Shown piece by piece: positions 1 through 9,260 of a stretch of DNA of 24,017 nucleotides (the stretch's first letter is position 1; every line of letters begins with the position of its first letter). The position numbers were made by a program, and so were the translations under genes. The stretch comes from a virus. The notes below the pieces were generated by a model that saw only the letters and a program-made list of their open reading frames with translations, had not been told where the DNA came from and did no database searches. The stretch covers positions 1 through 24,017 of the IMG/VR virus record IMGVR_UViG_3300046163_000043, one strand, 5' to 3'.

Positions 1-52
1 CAAAGTCTATTTGGGTATAAGACTCGACGTCAGCTGCCGTTGAGAAAGCCAT
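1..52 (-). CDS. Start of a head-tail connector-like protein (runs off the window)
   Basis: A minus-strand start codon at 50-52 follows a strong AGGAGG ribosome site located at the end of the neighbouring gene. The frame stays open to the window edge and encodes MAFSTAADVESYTQIDF. The opening Met-Ala-x-Ser-Thr-Ala-Ala-Asp-Val resembles the N-terminus of HK97 gp6-like head-tail connectors, and the position after the capsid gene fits that role. Only 17 residues are visible, so the product name is an inference from a short motif and gene order. Confidence 0.5.
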   Translation of the reverse strand, partial: MAFSTAADVESYTQIDF

Positions 53-61
53 TTAGACCTC

Positions 62-355
62 CTACTTGTCTTCGACGTCTTTTTTAACTGCTTTATCTTC
101 TACGTCTGATTTTTTGACTGCTTTTTCGGCTGGAGCCTTTTTAGCGGGCAGCTTTTTTCTCAGCTTTGTAGCTGGAGCTTTCTTCTCAGCTTTAGCTTTT
201 TTACCCCAACCTTGCTCTTTGAGCCAATCAGTAGGGTATTCTTTACCAGCTTTAGCAATTAGGTCTGCTTGAGAATATGGCACATCAACTGCGTCACCTT
301 CCCATAACTTTCCATCAGGTAGCTTATAAATGTTCTTTTCTGGAATTGTATACAT
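62..355 (-). CDS. Small Lys/Ala-rich protein downstream of the capsid gene, unknown function
   Basis: This 97-residue protein has two parts. Residues 1-50 form a compact region (KLPDGKLWEGDAVDVPYSQA and the following WLKEQGWG). From about residue 51 the chain is almost wholly Lys, Ala, Pro and Glu, in repeats such as KKAPA and KAVKK, ending in two copies of VEDK. It lies between the capsid gene and a connector-like gene, so a virion or head-completion role is plausible. The basic tail could bind DNA or neutralise acidic surfaces. It is preceded by a terminator-like hairpin, so it may be expressed at a different level from the capsid gene. No family is recognised. Confidence 0.75.
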   Translation of the reverse strand: MYTIPEKNIYKLPDGKLWEGDAVDVPYSQADLIAKAGKEYPTDWLKEQGWGKKAKAEKKAPATKLRKKLPAKKAPAEKAVKKSDVEDKAVKKDVEDK

Positions 356-400
356 AATGATTAATCCTAACTTATAAAATAAAAATTGTTGGTATTAGAA

Positions 401-422
401 AAGGGCTTCCGAAGAAGCCCTT
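401..422 (-). terminator. Terminator-like hairpin after the major capsid gene
   Basis: A perfect 9-bp inverted repeat (401-409 with 414-422) closes a 4-nt loop. Read on the minus strand the loop is UUCG closed by C-G, the very stable cUUCGg tetraloop, and the stem runs straight into a short T run (TTTTC). It lies 28 bp beyond the restored capsid stop codon and ahead of the next leftward gene. This fits a factor-independent terminator or attenuator that limits transcription beyond the capsid gene. Confidence 0.75.
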
Positions 423-449
423 ATCATTAAACTATCGTCTAAATCAAAC

Positions 450-1698
450 TTAGAAGTTTGTTATAGAACAGAAAGCTGTTGGTTTATAGACCACAAAGCC
501 CATTCTCATGGTTAATCTGATAGCTAGTTGATTCTTCGCAAAGAAGTCACTATGGCTGTCAGATACAGCTAGGTCTACACCTTGCTTCATGACAATTTGA
601 GCAGCATCGCCCACCACCGAATTTACCGACTAATGCGGTACCTTCTGCGATTGCTGTGCTTGGAACTACTTTAAGACCCCAGAGTCTTGCAGCAACGTCT
701 CCACCAAAGCCACCAGCGGCGACTATTAATGGGTTTTTGCTTGCATAACCTGCTGAGGAGGTTCCTGCTTGGTCTGTTACTGCTGTAACGATTTGATACC
801 AGTCACTTGGGTGCATAACAACTGCATCAGGCTCTACGAAAGAGTCTTTTCTGATTTCAGTAATTGCTTGATACACTTGTCCAAGTCTGTTCAATTCTCC
901 ACTGAATGAAGAATAGTCAAATGTGTTAATACCAGATTTTGATAATACACCAGTCAAGTTTGGAGCTGAACCATTACCGTTTAGTAATTGGTTGTCCATT
1001 CTTAATCTCATCATTGTGGTGAGACGTGAATTAACATATCCTTGGATACCAGAAACGTCAGCCAACAATTCATCAGTTACAGGCAAGAAAGTAGCAATCT
1101 TACGAATGCTTTCTGTTCTTTCTGTAAATGCCAATGCACCTTCGCCTGCAGAGGAGATGTCTCCTGCTTCTGCAATTTCAGCTGCATTGTTTGTGAATGT
1201 TGTCTCTTCAAGATATACATATGCATTTTGGTCTGTATTGATTTGGTCAAACAATCCAATTATTGCATTTGGGTCTCTTAAAGCGGTCTCTAATATTCCA
1301 GGTGCTCTTAATGACTCTGGTGGATAACCTGTGGTATTTAATGTTGTTTTAAATTCTGCTTGAGAATCTACGCCTTTAACACCATTGCTCATATATTTAT
1401 TATAAGCGTCAGTGTTTGTGAATTGCTCACCTATTGACTTGATACCAGCTGGAGCTTCTTCGGCTACAGGAAGTTCATTAACAACTTCGTTGCTAACTTC
1501 CATAGCTTTTTCATTAGCAGCTTTAGATTCTTCAATCTTTAGCTCGTCTAATGAACCAGCAAGCTCATCATTTAGACCTTTAATTTTCTCTTTTTGGTCA
1601 TGAGAGTACTTGCCTTCTTCAGCTGGAGCATCAAATACAGATTTAAGTTCTTCACGTGACTTAGCGATATTTCCTCTAAGCTCTTCTACTTTACTCAC
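450..1698 (-). CDS. Major capsid protein, HK97 fold (single-base frameshift near the C-terminus)
   Basis: The product forms the icosahedral shell. As read, the frame stops at 559 after 379 residues with an implausible Cys/Arg-rich end. Removing one base from the C run at 610-612 restores GDAAQIVMKQGVDLAVSDSH and a normal capsid tail ending VYKPTAFCSITNF, with the stop at 450 (415 residues). The first 75 or so residues are helical and charged (KVEELRGNIAKSREELK, KIKGLNDEL), like the HK97 delta scaffolding domain that the protease removes. The core carries typical Phage_capsid (PF05065-type) features such as SIGEQF, the E-loop-like ETTFTNN and AVVMHPSDWYQI. It lies directly downstream of the prohead protease. 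Either a sequence error or a true frameshift is possible. Confidence 0.93.
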
Positions 1699-1723
1699 TG
1701 TAATTATCTCCTATTAGATATAC

Positions 1724-2932
1724 TTATACTTCGTCGTTTTGAGCTTCTACATCAATAGCGTCTGCTATTAATCTTTGGCTCTCTATCCACACTTCGTCGT
1801 CAAGCTCATCATTTTCGACTGATTCTGTGTTATCTACTGGAACTTCTTCAGTAACTTCAGCTTCATCAGATTCTTCAGCAGGTTTCTCTACCTCATCTTC
1901 TGGTTCAGCTTCAACAGCTACTTCTTCAGTGTCTACTAAATCTGTTGGTTCTTCTACAACATCTTCAATATCTTCAGCTTGTTCGTCCTCTAAGTCTTGT
2001 TCTAAAGCACCTTCGGTTCCAACTTGTTCGATGAATTGGTCAATTTCTGTCCATGCATCTGACAAGTCTTCTTGAACAGCCCTTAATGCTTCAGTGGCTT
2101 TGACTCCTAATTTCCTTCCGTCTTTGGCACGTAACATCGCAATGGCGTTAGTTCGTGTCATCAAGTCATGTAACGCAGCAAGCACGTCTTTGACCTCATC
2201 TGAGAAAGTTTTAGAAACTTCCTCTGAATTCTCTATATCATCAGACTTTTTCATATCTTTGGCACATTTGCCTGTTTTGTCATAGTCACAATTACCATAA
2301 CTTTTTTCGTCTGATGATTCTGCTACTGCTGGGGCACAGTTATCTCCACCACAGCAAGTTGATTTTTCTTCTTCGGTTTGCTCTTCTTCAGGCTCTTCAT
2401 TTTCTAAAAATGTAGAATTACCAAGAACACCCTTTTCAGAAGCCATTTCCTCTAATAGTTCTTTATTAGATTTAATAGCCATTGTGTATGTGTCTTGATT
2501 AGCACCTACTAGAACAGGAGATACTTCGTAGACTGATAGGTCTTTTAAGTATCTTGCGTCAACATCCTTATCACCGCTCTTGAATTTACCTCTTTCTGAA
2601 TCGTTAACTCTATAACCAAAAGACCATTGTTGCAGGTCTCCCATAGCTTTAACTAAATTGTATGCTTCTTTACCAGATTCTGTGTCCATGAAAAATTCAC
2701 CTTCAAAAGTAGCTTTATCGCCATCTTGTTTGATTGCACCTTTTCCGATTGGCATATCCCATTTATGAGCCCATACCATTGGCACTGAACCTGATTTAAA
2801 TCCTGATTTGATAGCTTCTGGGATTACTACATCTCCATCACTATCTAATGTATTGAAAACTGAGAATACAGCAGAAACTTTACCTTCACCGTCCGCTTTA
2901 AATTCTAAGTCGATATTCTTAATTTCACTCAC
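1724..2932 (-). CDS. Prohead maturation protease with a long acidic tail
   Basis: Residues 1-165 match the HK97 gp4-type (S78) prohead protease: NTLDSDGDVVIPEA, a probable catalytic His56 in VWAHKW and Ser104 in QQWSFGY, then YLKDLSVYEVSPVLVGANQDT. It would cleave the capsid delta domain during maturation. Residues 170-402 form an unusually long, Glu/Asp-rich extension with a Cys-rich patch (TCCGGDNCAP, then NCDYDKTGKC) and a predicted helical part (TEALRAVQEDLSDAWTEIDQF). Such a tail could act as an internal scaffold that is itself digested, or could bind metal. Translation begins at GTG behind AGGAG. The gene lies between portal and capsid, its usual place. Confidence 0.93.
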   Translation of the reverse strand: MSEIKNIDLEFKADGEGKVSAVFSVFNTLDSDGDVVIPEAIKSGFKSGSVPMVWAHKWDMPIGKGAIKQDGDKATFEGEFFMDTESGKEAYNLVKAMGDLQQWSFGYRVNDSERGKFKSGDKDVDARYLKDLSVYEVSPVLVGANQDTYTMAIKSNKELLEEMASEKGVLGNSTFLENEEPEEEQTEEEKSTCCGGDNCAPAVAESSDEKSYGNCDYDKTGKCAKDMKKSDDIENSEEVSKTFSDEVKDVLAALHDLMTRTNAIAMLRAKDGRKLGVKATEALRAVQEDLSDAWTEIDQFIEQVGTEGALEQDLEDEQAEDIEDVVEEPTDLVDTEEVAVEAEPEDEVEKPAEESDEAEVTEEVPVDNTESVENDELDDEVWIESQRLIADAIDVEAQNDEV

Positions 2933-3019
2933 GAGTGTATCTCCTATATAAACTGTTAACAGATTTATTTAGGTGCATATATAGAAATAATAACAAATGG
3001 TTATAAAGTGTCGTGGTAT

Positions 3020-5748
3020 TTACTTAGTAATGTCTTTAATAACAGTCAACTTAGAGATAGGCATAGTGACTTTTCTATCAGTCTTTTTATGACTACCATC
3101 TTCGTTAATAGCCCAAACTAACATGGTAGGCTTCTTTGTCTTTTCCATTTACACTAGTTACAACACCATGTACTGTTGAAGGTGGGTCGGGGTCCTTATT
3201 GATTGACCAGCTTACAGATTGACCTATACGAACAAAACTTGCTTTCATTTCATCATTACCCTTTTTAGATGAGAGTGGGTGTGATGAAGGAAGTAAATCT
3301 TGGTCATAAGGCTTTCTCTTAAATCTTCCTGTTCTCAATGCATGAAGGAACCCGTTAACTCTGGCTACAGCCCCACTGGTCAGGTCCTGAAACATTTCCA
3401 CGAACTGAACCAGGGTTTGTACGATAAGCACCTACACCTCTGTTAAACACAGCAATCAACATTCTTAGTGTTGCTCTATGCTTAGGTTTTTTTGAGTTGT
3501 GTTCTTCAACTTTATTTGTTAAAGTTTTTCTTATTCTACTAGATACTGCTTTAGCAGCATTTTCGTCAGCCATTTTACTAGCAAGCTCAAGAGCTTCTTT
3601 TCTTCTAGCTCTTACGACTTTAACTTGGTCAGCGATAACTTTCTTCATAGCAGGAACACCCATGTTTAAAACACCACCCCACTTAATAGCAGCAACAACA
3701 CCAGCTAATCTGTTATTGTTTTGATGTCTTCCCATAAATCGTTCTCTTCTACGAACCCAGTTAAGTACTGATTCGCTTCTATCTCCAGATTGGTATTTAC
3801 TCCATCTGTTAAAAGCGTCATTACCTGTAAATGAGGTAGGAGGGTTTCCACCATTTCCACCTCGTCTCCATATTTCTGGGTAAGTCTCTTTTAGGTTTTT
3901 TGCATAACCGTGAGGAAACATTTTATATTTTGAATTTGATATTCTTACAAGCTTATCATCACCAGGACTTGGAAAATTTGTTCTATCTTTTTTAGGTTTT
4001 TCTTTTATATTCTCAGGTTCCATTTCAAAAACTTGCTCCATAACTACTTCAGCTTCTTCTGTAGAAACTTTCAACTCTTCAACAATACCAGCGATAAAAG
4101 ATTTTTTAGTTCTTTCAAATGATTCATGAGAGCTACAAGGCATGTAATAAGTCATCTCTTCAATCTTATGAGTATGAGAACCTTCACAACCTAATTGTTC
4201 TGCTCTTTCTTCAGCAGCTTCTCTAGTTGTAAACATAAACATATTCCTAGAAGGCTTTGGTGCTACTGCTTGTCTTGTTGTCTCTGGTGCGGCATCTACA
4301 CTATCCATCTTTGAATCGTATAATTTTCTTAAAAGTTTAGCTTCATAACTAGCTTCATTGTCGCTAGCAGCTTGAAGTTGTCCAGCTTGTGGATTATTAT
4401 CTGAACCTTCGTCTTGTTCTTCTGTCATTGGAGCTGGGTCACTACCATCAGCAGGAACTTGTAACATGTTGAGTGGTCTTAAATAAACATTATGTTTTTC
4501 ATCTACTTCAAGACCTACTACTTTTCTAGCTTCACCAATAGTAATCCAACCACCACTAACGCCTTTGTTAACTCTGTTGTATAAATTGTCCATATCTGTT
4601 TGTAGTGCTCTAACATTATTTACATCGTATTCACACATGACATCATCACCACCAAAATCTGGTAGTAACAACTGATGTGTTAATTCGTTAGCAACAGTCT
4701 TCCATAGTGGTACAAGTTTTTGTTCTGTAAAGAATTCTCTAAGTTCGGCAGTATTGTTGTATGTCGCTGAATCTAGTCCAGCTCCGAGTCCAGCGAGGAT
4801 TGCTGGGACACCTAAAACAGCAGAAACTCTTTCTTCTGGAAGTCTTCTTAATTCTTGTAATTTCATTTGGTCTGGTGAGAAAGAAACAACTTCAACTGAC
4901 ATTGCACCAGATAGAACCATTGGTTGTCCTCTGTTAGCTCCACCAAACTTTTGTTTATATGAAGAAGCTATAGCTTCAGCTTCTTCTCTAGTAGGACCAC
5001 CCATTGCATCATTTCTTGGAGAGAGAACTACTCCTGGAACTGCTAAGTTTGTTAACAGAGCAGATGAATATTGTCCTGCTGCTTCATCACCAATTAATTC
5101 TCTTAATATAGATTTAAGTGGTGCATGACCTCGTCTATGGTCATTTGAGTCAATACCTTGTCTTATATGAATAACATCTTTAGGGTCTATTTTTACTGGT
5201 TCTCCAGCTAATTCATTTTTTGAGTGTGCGTAGTATTCGTAATGTGTAATTAGCTTTTCAGTATTACCTCTAACTTCTACTAAGTTAGGCATCAAAGGTA
5301 CAAGTTGTACTACTTTACCATTTTGATTTCTATTTTTAAATATAAAAGCGTCTCCATGAGCATTTAGAGAAACAACAATGTAATGAGATAAAAGACTTGA
5401 TGACATAAACTCATTTGGTCTTCTATATAGTTCAGCTACAGGATGTTTGTAATCTACTTCTCTATCACCAAATATTTGGTCTCTTTTTACAACTTGTAAT
5501 TGTGGTTCTGAAAAAGATGTAGATAGAACATTTAAACAAGCGACGACTGCGGAGTTAGAAGTTCCGTCACCTATTTCTTTTAAAGAGCTAGTTTCCCAAA
5601 AACCTGCACCTGTGTTGTAACCATAAACTGATGAGTCACGACTAGATGATAGGCTTTGATTAAAATTAGCCATTTTCCTAAGTGAAGCTTCACTAGGTTT
5701 ATTTAAATATTCTGATGCTCTTTGTAAAAAATTCTTATTTTCTGCCAT
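3020..5748 (-). CDS. Portal protein with a long C-terminal extension (two single-base frameshifts)
   Basis: Residues 1 to about 430 are an HK97-type portal (Phage_portal): PVAELYRRPNEF, HGDAFIFKNRNQNGKV, VIHIRQGI, PVVLSGAMS-like PMVLSGAMSVEVVSF, and LGVPAILAGLG. It forms the DNA-entry vertex and docks the terminase. As read, the frame ends at 3355 after 797 residues. Removing one G from the C run at 3371-3374 continues it as GPDQWAVARVNGFLHALRTG. Removing the base at 3128 continues it again as KEATMLVWAINEDGS to a stop at 3020, giving 908 residues. The extension holds a TTREAAEERAEQLGC...YYMPCSSHE motif, a basic middle, a DLLPSSHPLSSK segment, and a final part resembling a small Tudor-like DUF2945 barrel. 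These modules recur in marine phage head proteins. It follows the terminase without a gap. Confidence 0.9.
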
Positions 5749-6963
5749 TTAATATGCTGTCCAACTTCTCCTCTGAACTAAACTTTGTGCTCCTAGCACT
5801 AAAGCGTCAACTATATCGTCATGTCTACCTACTGGAAAGGTCATTAATTCTCTCTCTAGCTCTTCTAACCACGATGCATTACGACGAAATAGCACATCGC
5901 CTGACTCCATCCTAGCTGATAAAGGTAAAGCCTGTGTTATTTTATCTTTAGAAGTGTCCATTTCTCTAACTCTCATTCCTACTCTCTGTGCAAGCTGAGT
6001 AAAGTTTTTTGTAAAGTTTTGTTTTTCCATACAAACATAAGCCCATTTATATTTTTCATACATTCGTTTAATTGTTGGTACAATATCTGGACCTTCTATT
6101 TTTACTCTGACCATATCCTCAATATATATTTTCATATCAGGTGAAATAGCACAAGATAATATAACTGTATAATCTGATTCTGTTTTCGTAGTAACAGCAA
6201 GGTCTGCTGTTCCAAAGTGTAACATCTCAGCTGGATTCCATTGAGAGCCACCACCAATATATAATCTATCTTTTATGTCAAAGTATGTCATCCATTCTGG
6301 TTTTAACATTCCTTGACCAGCTTCAACAAACTCTGCTAAATACTCTTGAGCAAAAACAATAGAACCTACTTCATCTTTAGCTGAATCAATTTCGTCGTCA
6401 TCTATCATTGGGTTGTCATAAGTAGAAAATCTAAATCTTTCCCAATTAGGTGCTTTCTCTGCAACTGACCATAAATCATAAAACCAATTGTCCATTCCCA
6501 TAGGTGTACTAATAAATAAAGCAGAACCTTTTCTTTCAGTTAAAGTAGGACGTAATACTTCTTGCCAAACATCTGGTTTAATAAATGCCGCCTCATCCAT
6601 TACTAAGAAATCCAAACCCTCACCACGTAGTCTTTGGGGATTATCAGCAGATTTACAAGATATAGAACCACCATTTGGAAATATAACTTCCATGTTAGCT
6701 AATGAAACTTTAGGTTGTATTTCTGGAGGAAAAGAATAAGCTGCGTTTTCTAGTGCTCTCCAACCAACTCTAGCTATTGCAAAAGTAGGTGCGACCCACC
6801 AAGCTCTACCACCATTAAGAGCAACTTCCATACACATGTGTATACCAAGACGAGTTTTACCAAACCTTCGACCAGCACAAAGTATTTTCCACCTACTCTT
6901 AGAACGGGCAACTTCTTTTTGGTTTTCATGAAGTCCTGGAAGTTCTGGTACATATACTGGCAT
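5749..6963 (-). CDS. terL: Terminase large subunit (packaging ATPase and nuclease)
   Basis: The motor translocates DNA into the prohead and cuts concatemers. The 404-residue protein has a Walker A motif AGRRFGKT at residues 30-37, Walker B FLVMDE at 119-124 and the coupling motif ISTPMG at 151-156. The RNase H-like nuclease domain follows, with candidate metal ligands Asp254 in GTADLAV, Glu313 in VCMEKQN and the terminal HDDIVDA at 381-387. Length is near the lower end for the family but all motifs are present. Its TAA stop is immediately followed by the portal ATG, and an HNH gene precedes it. Confidence 0.96.
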   Translation of the reverse strand: MPVYVPELPGLHENQKEVARSKSRWKILCAGRRFGKTRLGIHMCMEVALNGGRAWWVAPTFAIARVGWRALENAAYSFPPEIQPKVSLANMEVIFPNGGSISCKSADNPQRLRGEGLDFLVMDEAAFIKPDVWQEVLRPTLTERKGSALFISTPMGMDNWFYDLWSVAEKAPNWERFRFSTYDNPMIDDDEIDSAKDEVGSIVFAQEYLAEFVEAGQGMLKPEWMTYFDIKDRLYIGGGSQWNPAEMLHFGTADLAVTTKTESDYTVILSCAISPDMKIYIEDMVRVKIEGPDIVPTIKRMYEKYKWAYVCMEKQNFTKNFTQLAQRVGMRVREMDTSKDKITQALPLSARMESGDVLFRRNASWLEELERELMTFPVGRHDDIVDALVLGAQSLVQRRSWTAY

Positions 6964-6964
6964 T

Positions 6965-7366
6965 TTAGGGTTTAAATTTATATTTCATATCGAGGTATTC
7001 AGAAAACAATTCTCTATAAGCTCTTTTACTACCTTTAGTATCTCTACCATCATAAATATCGTGATGATATTTACATAGTATGCAAACATTATCTAAATCA
7101 TATTTCTTATCTGCACTTCTACCACCCATTCCTATATCGAGTATATGTGCAAGTTCTAACCATTGTTTACTACCACAGTCTTCCCATTCACATGCATATT
7201 TAGCTCTTTGTAAAGCTTGTTCTCTTATTTTAGATAAACCACCTTCAGGTTTTACTGCATTTTTCTTTTTACCTACACCACCACGCATACCTTTACCTTT
7301 TGTACGCATTTTAAATTCTTTGTGAGTTTCTTTATCGGGGTCCCAGAACTCATAATTGTCTACCAT
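6965..7366 (-). CDS. HNH endonuclease beside the terminase
   Basis: This 133-residue protein has the HNH beta-beta-alpha metal fold: Cys59 and Cys64, the LELAHI strand with His74, Asn93 in LDNVCILC, and Cys95/Cys98 followed by KYHHDIYDG. Residues 20-45 form a basic, glycine-rich N-terminal extension. HNH proteins next to the large terminase often help terminase cut DNA at cos sites, so a packaging role is likelier than a homing role. One base separates its stop from the terminase start, and its start overlaps the preceding FmdB-like gene. Confidence 0.92.
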   Translation of the reverse strand: MVDNYEFWDPDKETHKEFKMRTKGKGMRGGVGKKKNAVKPEGGLSKIREQALQRAKYACEWEDCGSKQWLELAHILDIGMGGRSADKKYDLDNVCILCKYHHDIYDGRDTKGSKRAYRELFSEYLDMKYKFKP

Positions 7367-7605
7367 CTGAATTTCCTTTTCTTCGCTTTTTGATACTTCT
7401 GATAAGAACTAGTTGTTAAATCGCTTGGGTCTTTTTCCCATTCTACATCAACTGGTGTTTCAAACATGACATTACGAGAAATTTGTCTTTGAGTAGGACT
7501 TGCACATTTTGGACATTCTATACTTGGTTCTTCTTTAATTCCATAAGTAACTTCAAATAGAAGTTCGCATTTATCTTTTAAACATTTGTGTTCATATCTA
7601 GGCAT
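7360..7605 (-). CDS. FmdB-type zinc ribbon protein
   Basis: The 81-residue protein begins MPRYEHKC and has a probable zinc site made of Cys8 and Cys13 (CLKDKC) plus CPKC at about 31-34, followed by TQRQISRN. This is the layout of the FmdB/CxxC_CxxC_SSSS regulatory zinc-ribbon family. The C-terminus is Lys/Arg/Tyr-rich (YQKYQKAKKRKFRW). Members are found in many bacteria and phages and their role is poorly known; nucleic-acid or protein binding is the usual guess. It overlaps the HNH gene by 7 bases, suggesting coupled translation. Confidence 0.85.
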   Translation of the reverse strand: MPRYEHKCLKDKCELLFEVTYGIKEEPSIECPKCASPTQRQISRNVMFETPVDVEWEKDPSDLTTSSYQKYQKAKKRKFRW

Positions 7606-7610
7606 AACAC

Positions 7611-7913
7611 TTAGGATAATTGAGTAGGGTCGTACATACTGTATTTAACAGTAATTTCTTCTCCATCTTTAATATCTGTTAAAAAATATAAATATCTAAA
7701 TCTTTGAACTTCTACAATCTTTGCATTAGGTTCTTCACTATGATTAATAAAACCACCTAAAGGCGTTCTGTATAATTTTGTAGTTATAGAGTCTTCTATA
7801 TGAGTGATACCACCGTTTACACCTTTTTCTATATCACCTAATGCAAATAGTCCTAATCCATCAATGTTAGATTTATCTATTGTAAGAAATTCAGGTAAAG
7901 GTCTATATGTCAT
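7611..7913 (-). CDS. Minimal SET-domain protein (putative lysine methyltransferase)
   Basis: At 100 residues this is close to the smallest SET fold. The visible signatures are SNIDGLGLFALGDIEKG (residues 15-31, the opening G-x-G motif), GGFINHSEEPNAKI at 53-66 (the NHS pseudoknot motif that binds S-adenosylmethionine) and DGEEITVKYSMYD at 83-95 with the catalytic Tyr region. Known SET enzymes methylate lysine side chains. Pre- and post-SET cysteines are absent, as in other bacterial and viral minimal forms. Its start overlaps the 3' end of the glycosyltransferase gene by 11 bases. The substrate is unknown; a virion or host protein is possible. Confidence 0.85.
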   Translation of the reverse strand: MTYRPLPEFLTIDKSNIDGLGLFALGDIEKGVNGGITHIEDSITTKLYRTPLGGFINHSEEPNAKIVEVQRFRYLYFLTDIKDGEEITVKYSMYDPTQLS

Positions 7914-8886
7914 TATGAAACCAATCTAAAGGAACGTGATAGTTGTGTAAAGATTTTTCTTTAAAATCTACATTCATCCACTTCTCGTATCTTTTTATAG
8001 TTTCTTGTAACTTAGGGTCTTCGTAGTATCTGACAAAGTTTTGCATTTCTTTTTGCTCTAGCATATCTTTTTCTTCAGGACTAACAAAGTGATGCCAATA
8101 AGCCCTTCCTCCACCTTCAGAGCTTATCTCTGTGTTGTACATGTGACCAACAATTGGTTGTGTATTTGGATAAACAAGTTCCCAACCATCATTAAGCAAT
8201 TTAAATGTTTTACACATATCTTCTTCCATCATCAGCATTTCTGGGTCTTCATCATAAAGAAAGTTTTGACCACTGAAAGAAAAGTTATAACTAAACTTAC
8301 CAGTAGGAATTAAGTTTCTATCATCTTTTATAGTATCTTTAACCATCCAAGGTAAGCAATACTGCCATATTGGTTGTGAAAGGAAAGGATATAGTTCTAA
8401 GTCCCATTCTTCTTCCCATCCAATATATGGATATAAATTCTTGTTATCTATAAAAACTCTTTGTTCATCTTTGTAAGCATACTTAGAAGGGTATGCAGTA
8501 ATGATTGATTTCTTATTACCAGTCAACTTAGTAGCGTCTTCGTAAAGCCAAGCTAACTTTTCATCCCAACCCTCAGAAAACTTAGTATGGCTATCAATAG
8601 AAAGAACGAAGTCTTCTCCATCATATAATTCAGAGACACCCTTCCTAGCCTTACCAGTACCAATCTTATCTAATCTATTATCTTCGTTTATATAATCAAA
8701 GTATCCTTTAATGTTTCCACCAAAGGTAGAGATAAGAGTTGAAAGCTTTTTTTCTTCTTCTGGTGATGATGATAAAAATCTTATTCCAAAATGTATGTCG
8801 TGTGATTTTGCATTTTCAAATGCATCAAAGACTGTTGGTAGTAATTCCGTATCGTGCATTGTTGGCATTGCTATAAATATTGACAT
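7903..8886 (-). CDS. GlcNAc-family (GT60-like) glycosyltransferase
   Basis: The 327-residue protein starts like a GT-A fold (SIFIAMPTMHDTELLPTVFDA). It carries GTGKARKGVSELYDGEDFVLSIDSHTKF split over residues 76-103, with the Asp98-Ser-His100 metal/nucleotide-sugar motif followed by GWD. This pattern is that of the Glycos_transf GlcNAc family (PF11397), whose eukaryotic founders add GlcNAc to hydroxyproline of Skp1. The later segment FSFSGQNFLYDEDPEMLMMEEDM fits the acceptor-side acidic helix of that family. It precedes and overlaps the SET gene, so two possible protein-modifying enzymes are made together from the virion operon. The acceptor is unknown. Confidence 0.82.
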   Translation of the reverse strand: MSIFIAMPTMHDTELLPTVFDAFENAKSHDIHFGIRFLSSSPEEEKKLSTLISTFGGNIKGYFDYINEDNRLDKIGTGKARKGVSELYDGEDFVLSIDSHTKFSEGWDEKLAWLYEDATKLTGNKKSIITAYPSKYAYKDEQRVFIDNKNLYPYIGWEEEWDLELYPFLSQPIWQYCLPWMVKDTIKDDRNLIPTGKFSYNFSFSGQNFLYDEDPEMLMMEEDMCKTFKLLNDGWELVYPNTQPIVGHMYNTEISSEGGGRAYWHHFVSPEEKDMLEQKEMQNFVRYYEDPKLQETIKRYEKWMNVDFKEKSLHNYHVPLDWFHNDI

Positions 8887-8921
8887 AGAGTTATCCTAAC
8901 AGATTGTTTGTTTTAGATACA

Positions 8922-8970
8922 GCTCTCCTAAGAGAGCCGATGATGGGAGGAGGTCGGTGTGGATGCCGAC
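8922..8970 (-). other. Two short hairpins in the leader of the glycosyltransferase gene
   Basis: The gap between the two leftward genes holds a 6-bp stem with a 4-nt loop (8922-8927 with 8932-8937) and a 5-bp stem (8953-8957 with 8966-8970). A C/T-rich stretch on the minus strand separates them. Neither is followed by a T run, so a terminator is unlikely; mRNA processing or translational control of the weakly signalled downstream start is possible. Confidence 0.45.
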
Positions 8971-8979
8971 AATTTAACT

Positions 8980-9198
8980 TTAGCTCTTAAACTTAAAACC
9001 CATGGTATTTGATAGTGCAGGATAGCTTGATAATACTATCACTGAAATTCTACTAATTAAATCTCTACCCTCTAAATCTGAAGGAACTCTAAATGTATCT
9101 ACTACTTGTTTATCTATAATCATGTCAACACGTATTTTTCCATTGTTTTCTGTGTCTGGATTTGTTTTAAATCTGATTCCGCCGAGAATATAGTTCAT
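8980..9198 (-). CDS. Small protein of unknown function
   Basis: The 72-residue protein is predicted to be mostly beta strand (NYILGGIRFKT, KIRVDMIIDKQVVDTFRVP) followed by a helix (RDLISRISVIVLSSY). It has no Cys cluster, signal peptide or membrane span. It is the first leftward gene after the divergent promoter region that carries a GAAC-N4-GTTC palindrome, so its expression could respond to LexA. No family is recognised. Confidence 0.6.
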   Translation of the reverse strand: MNYILGGIRFKTNPDTENNGKIRVDMIIDKQVVDTFRVPSDLEGRDLISRISVIVLSSYPALSNTMGFKFKS

Positions 9199-9260
9199 AG
9201 TTTCTTTACCTTATCACACTGTTTTCATTTAACATGTTTTTAACATTTCTTACCACATTT

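Noticed and set aside
1827-2075. Ser-rich plus-strand ORF opposite the protease tail
   Set aside because: It is the mirror of Glu/Asp-rich codons on the other strand, with no start signal.
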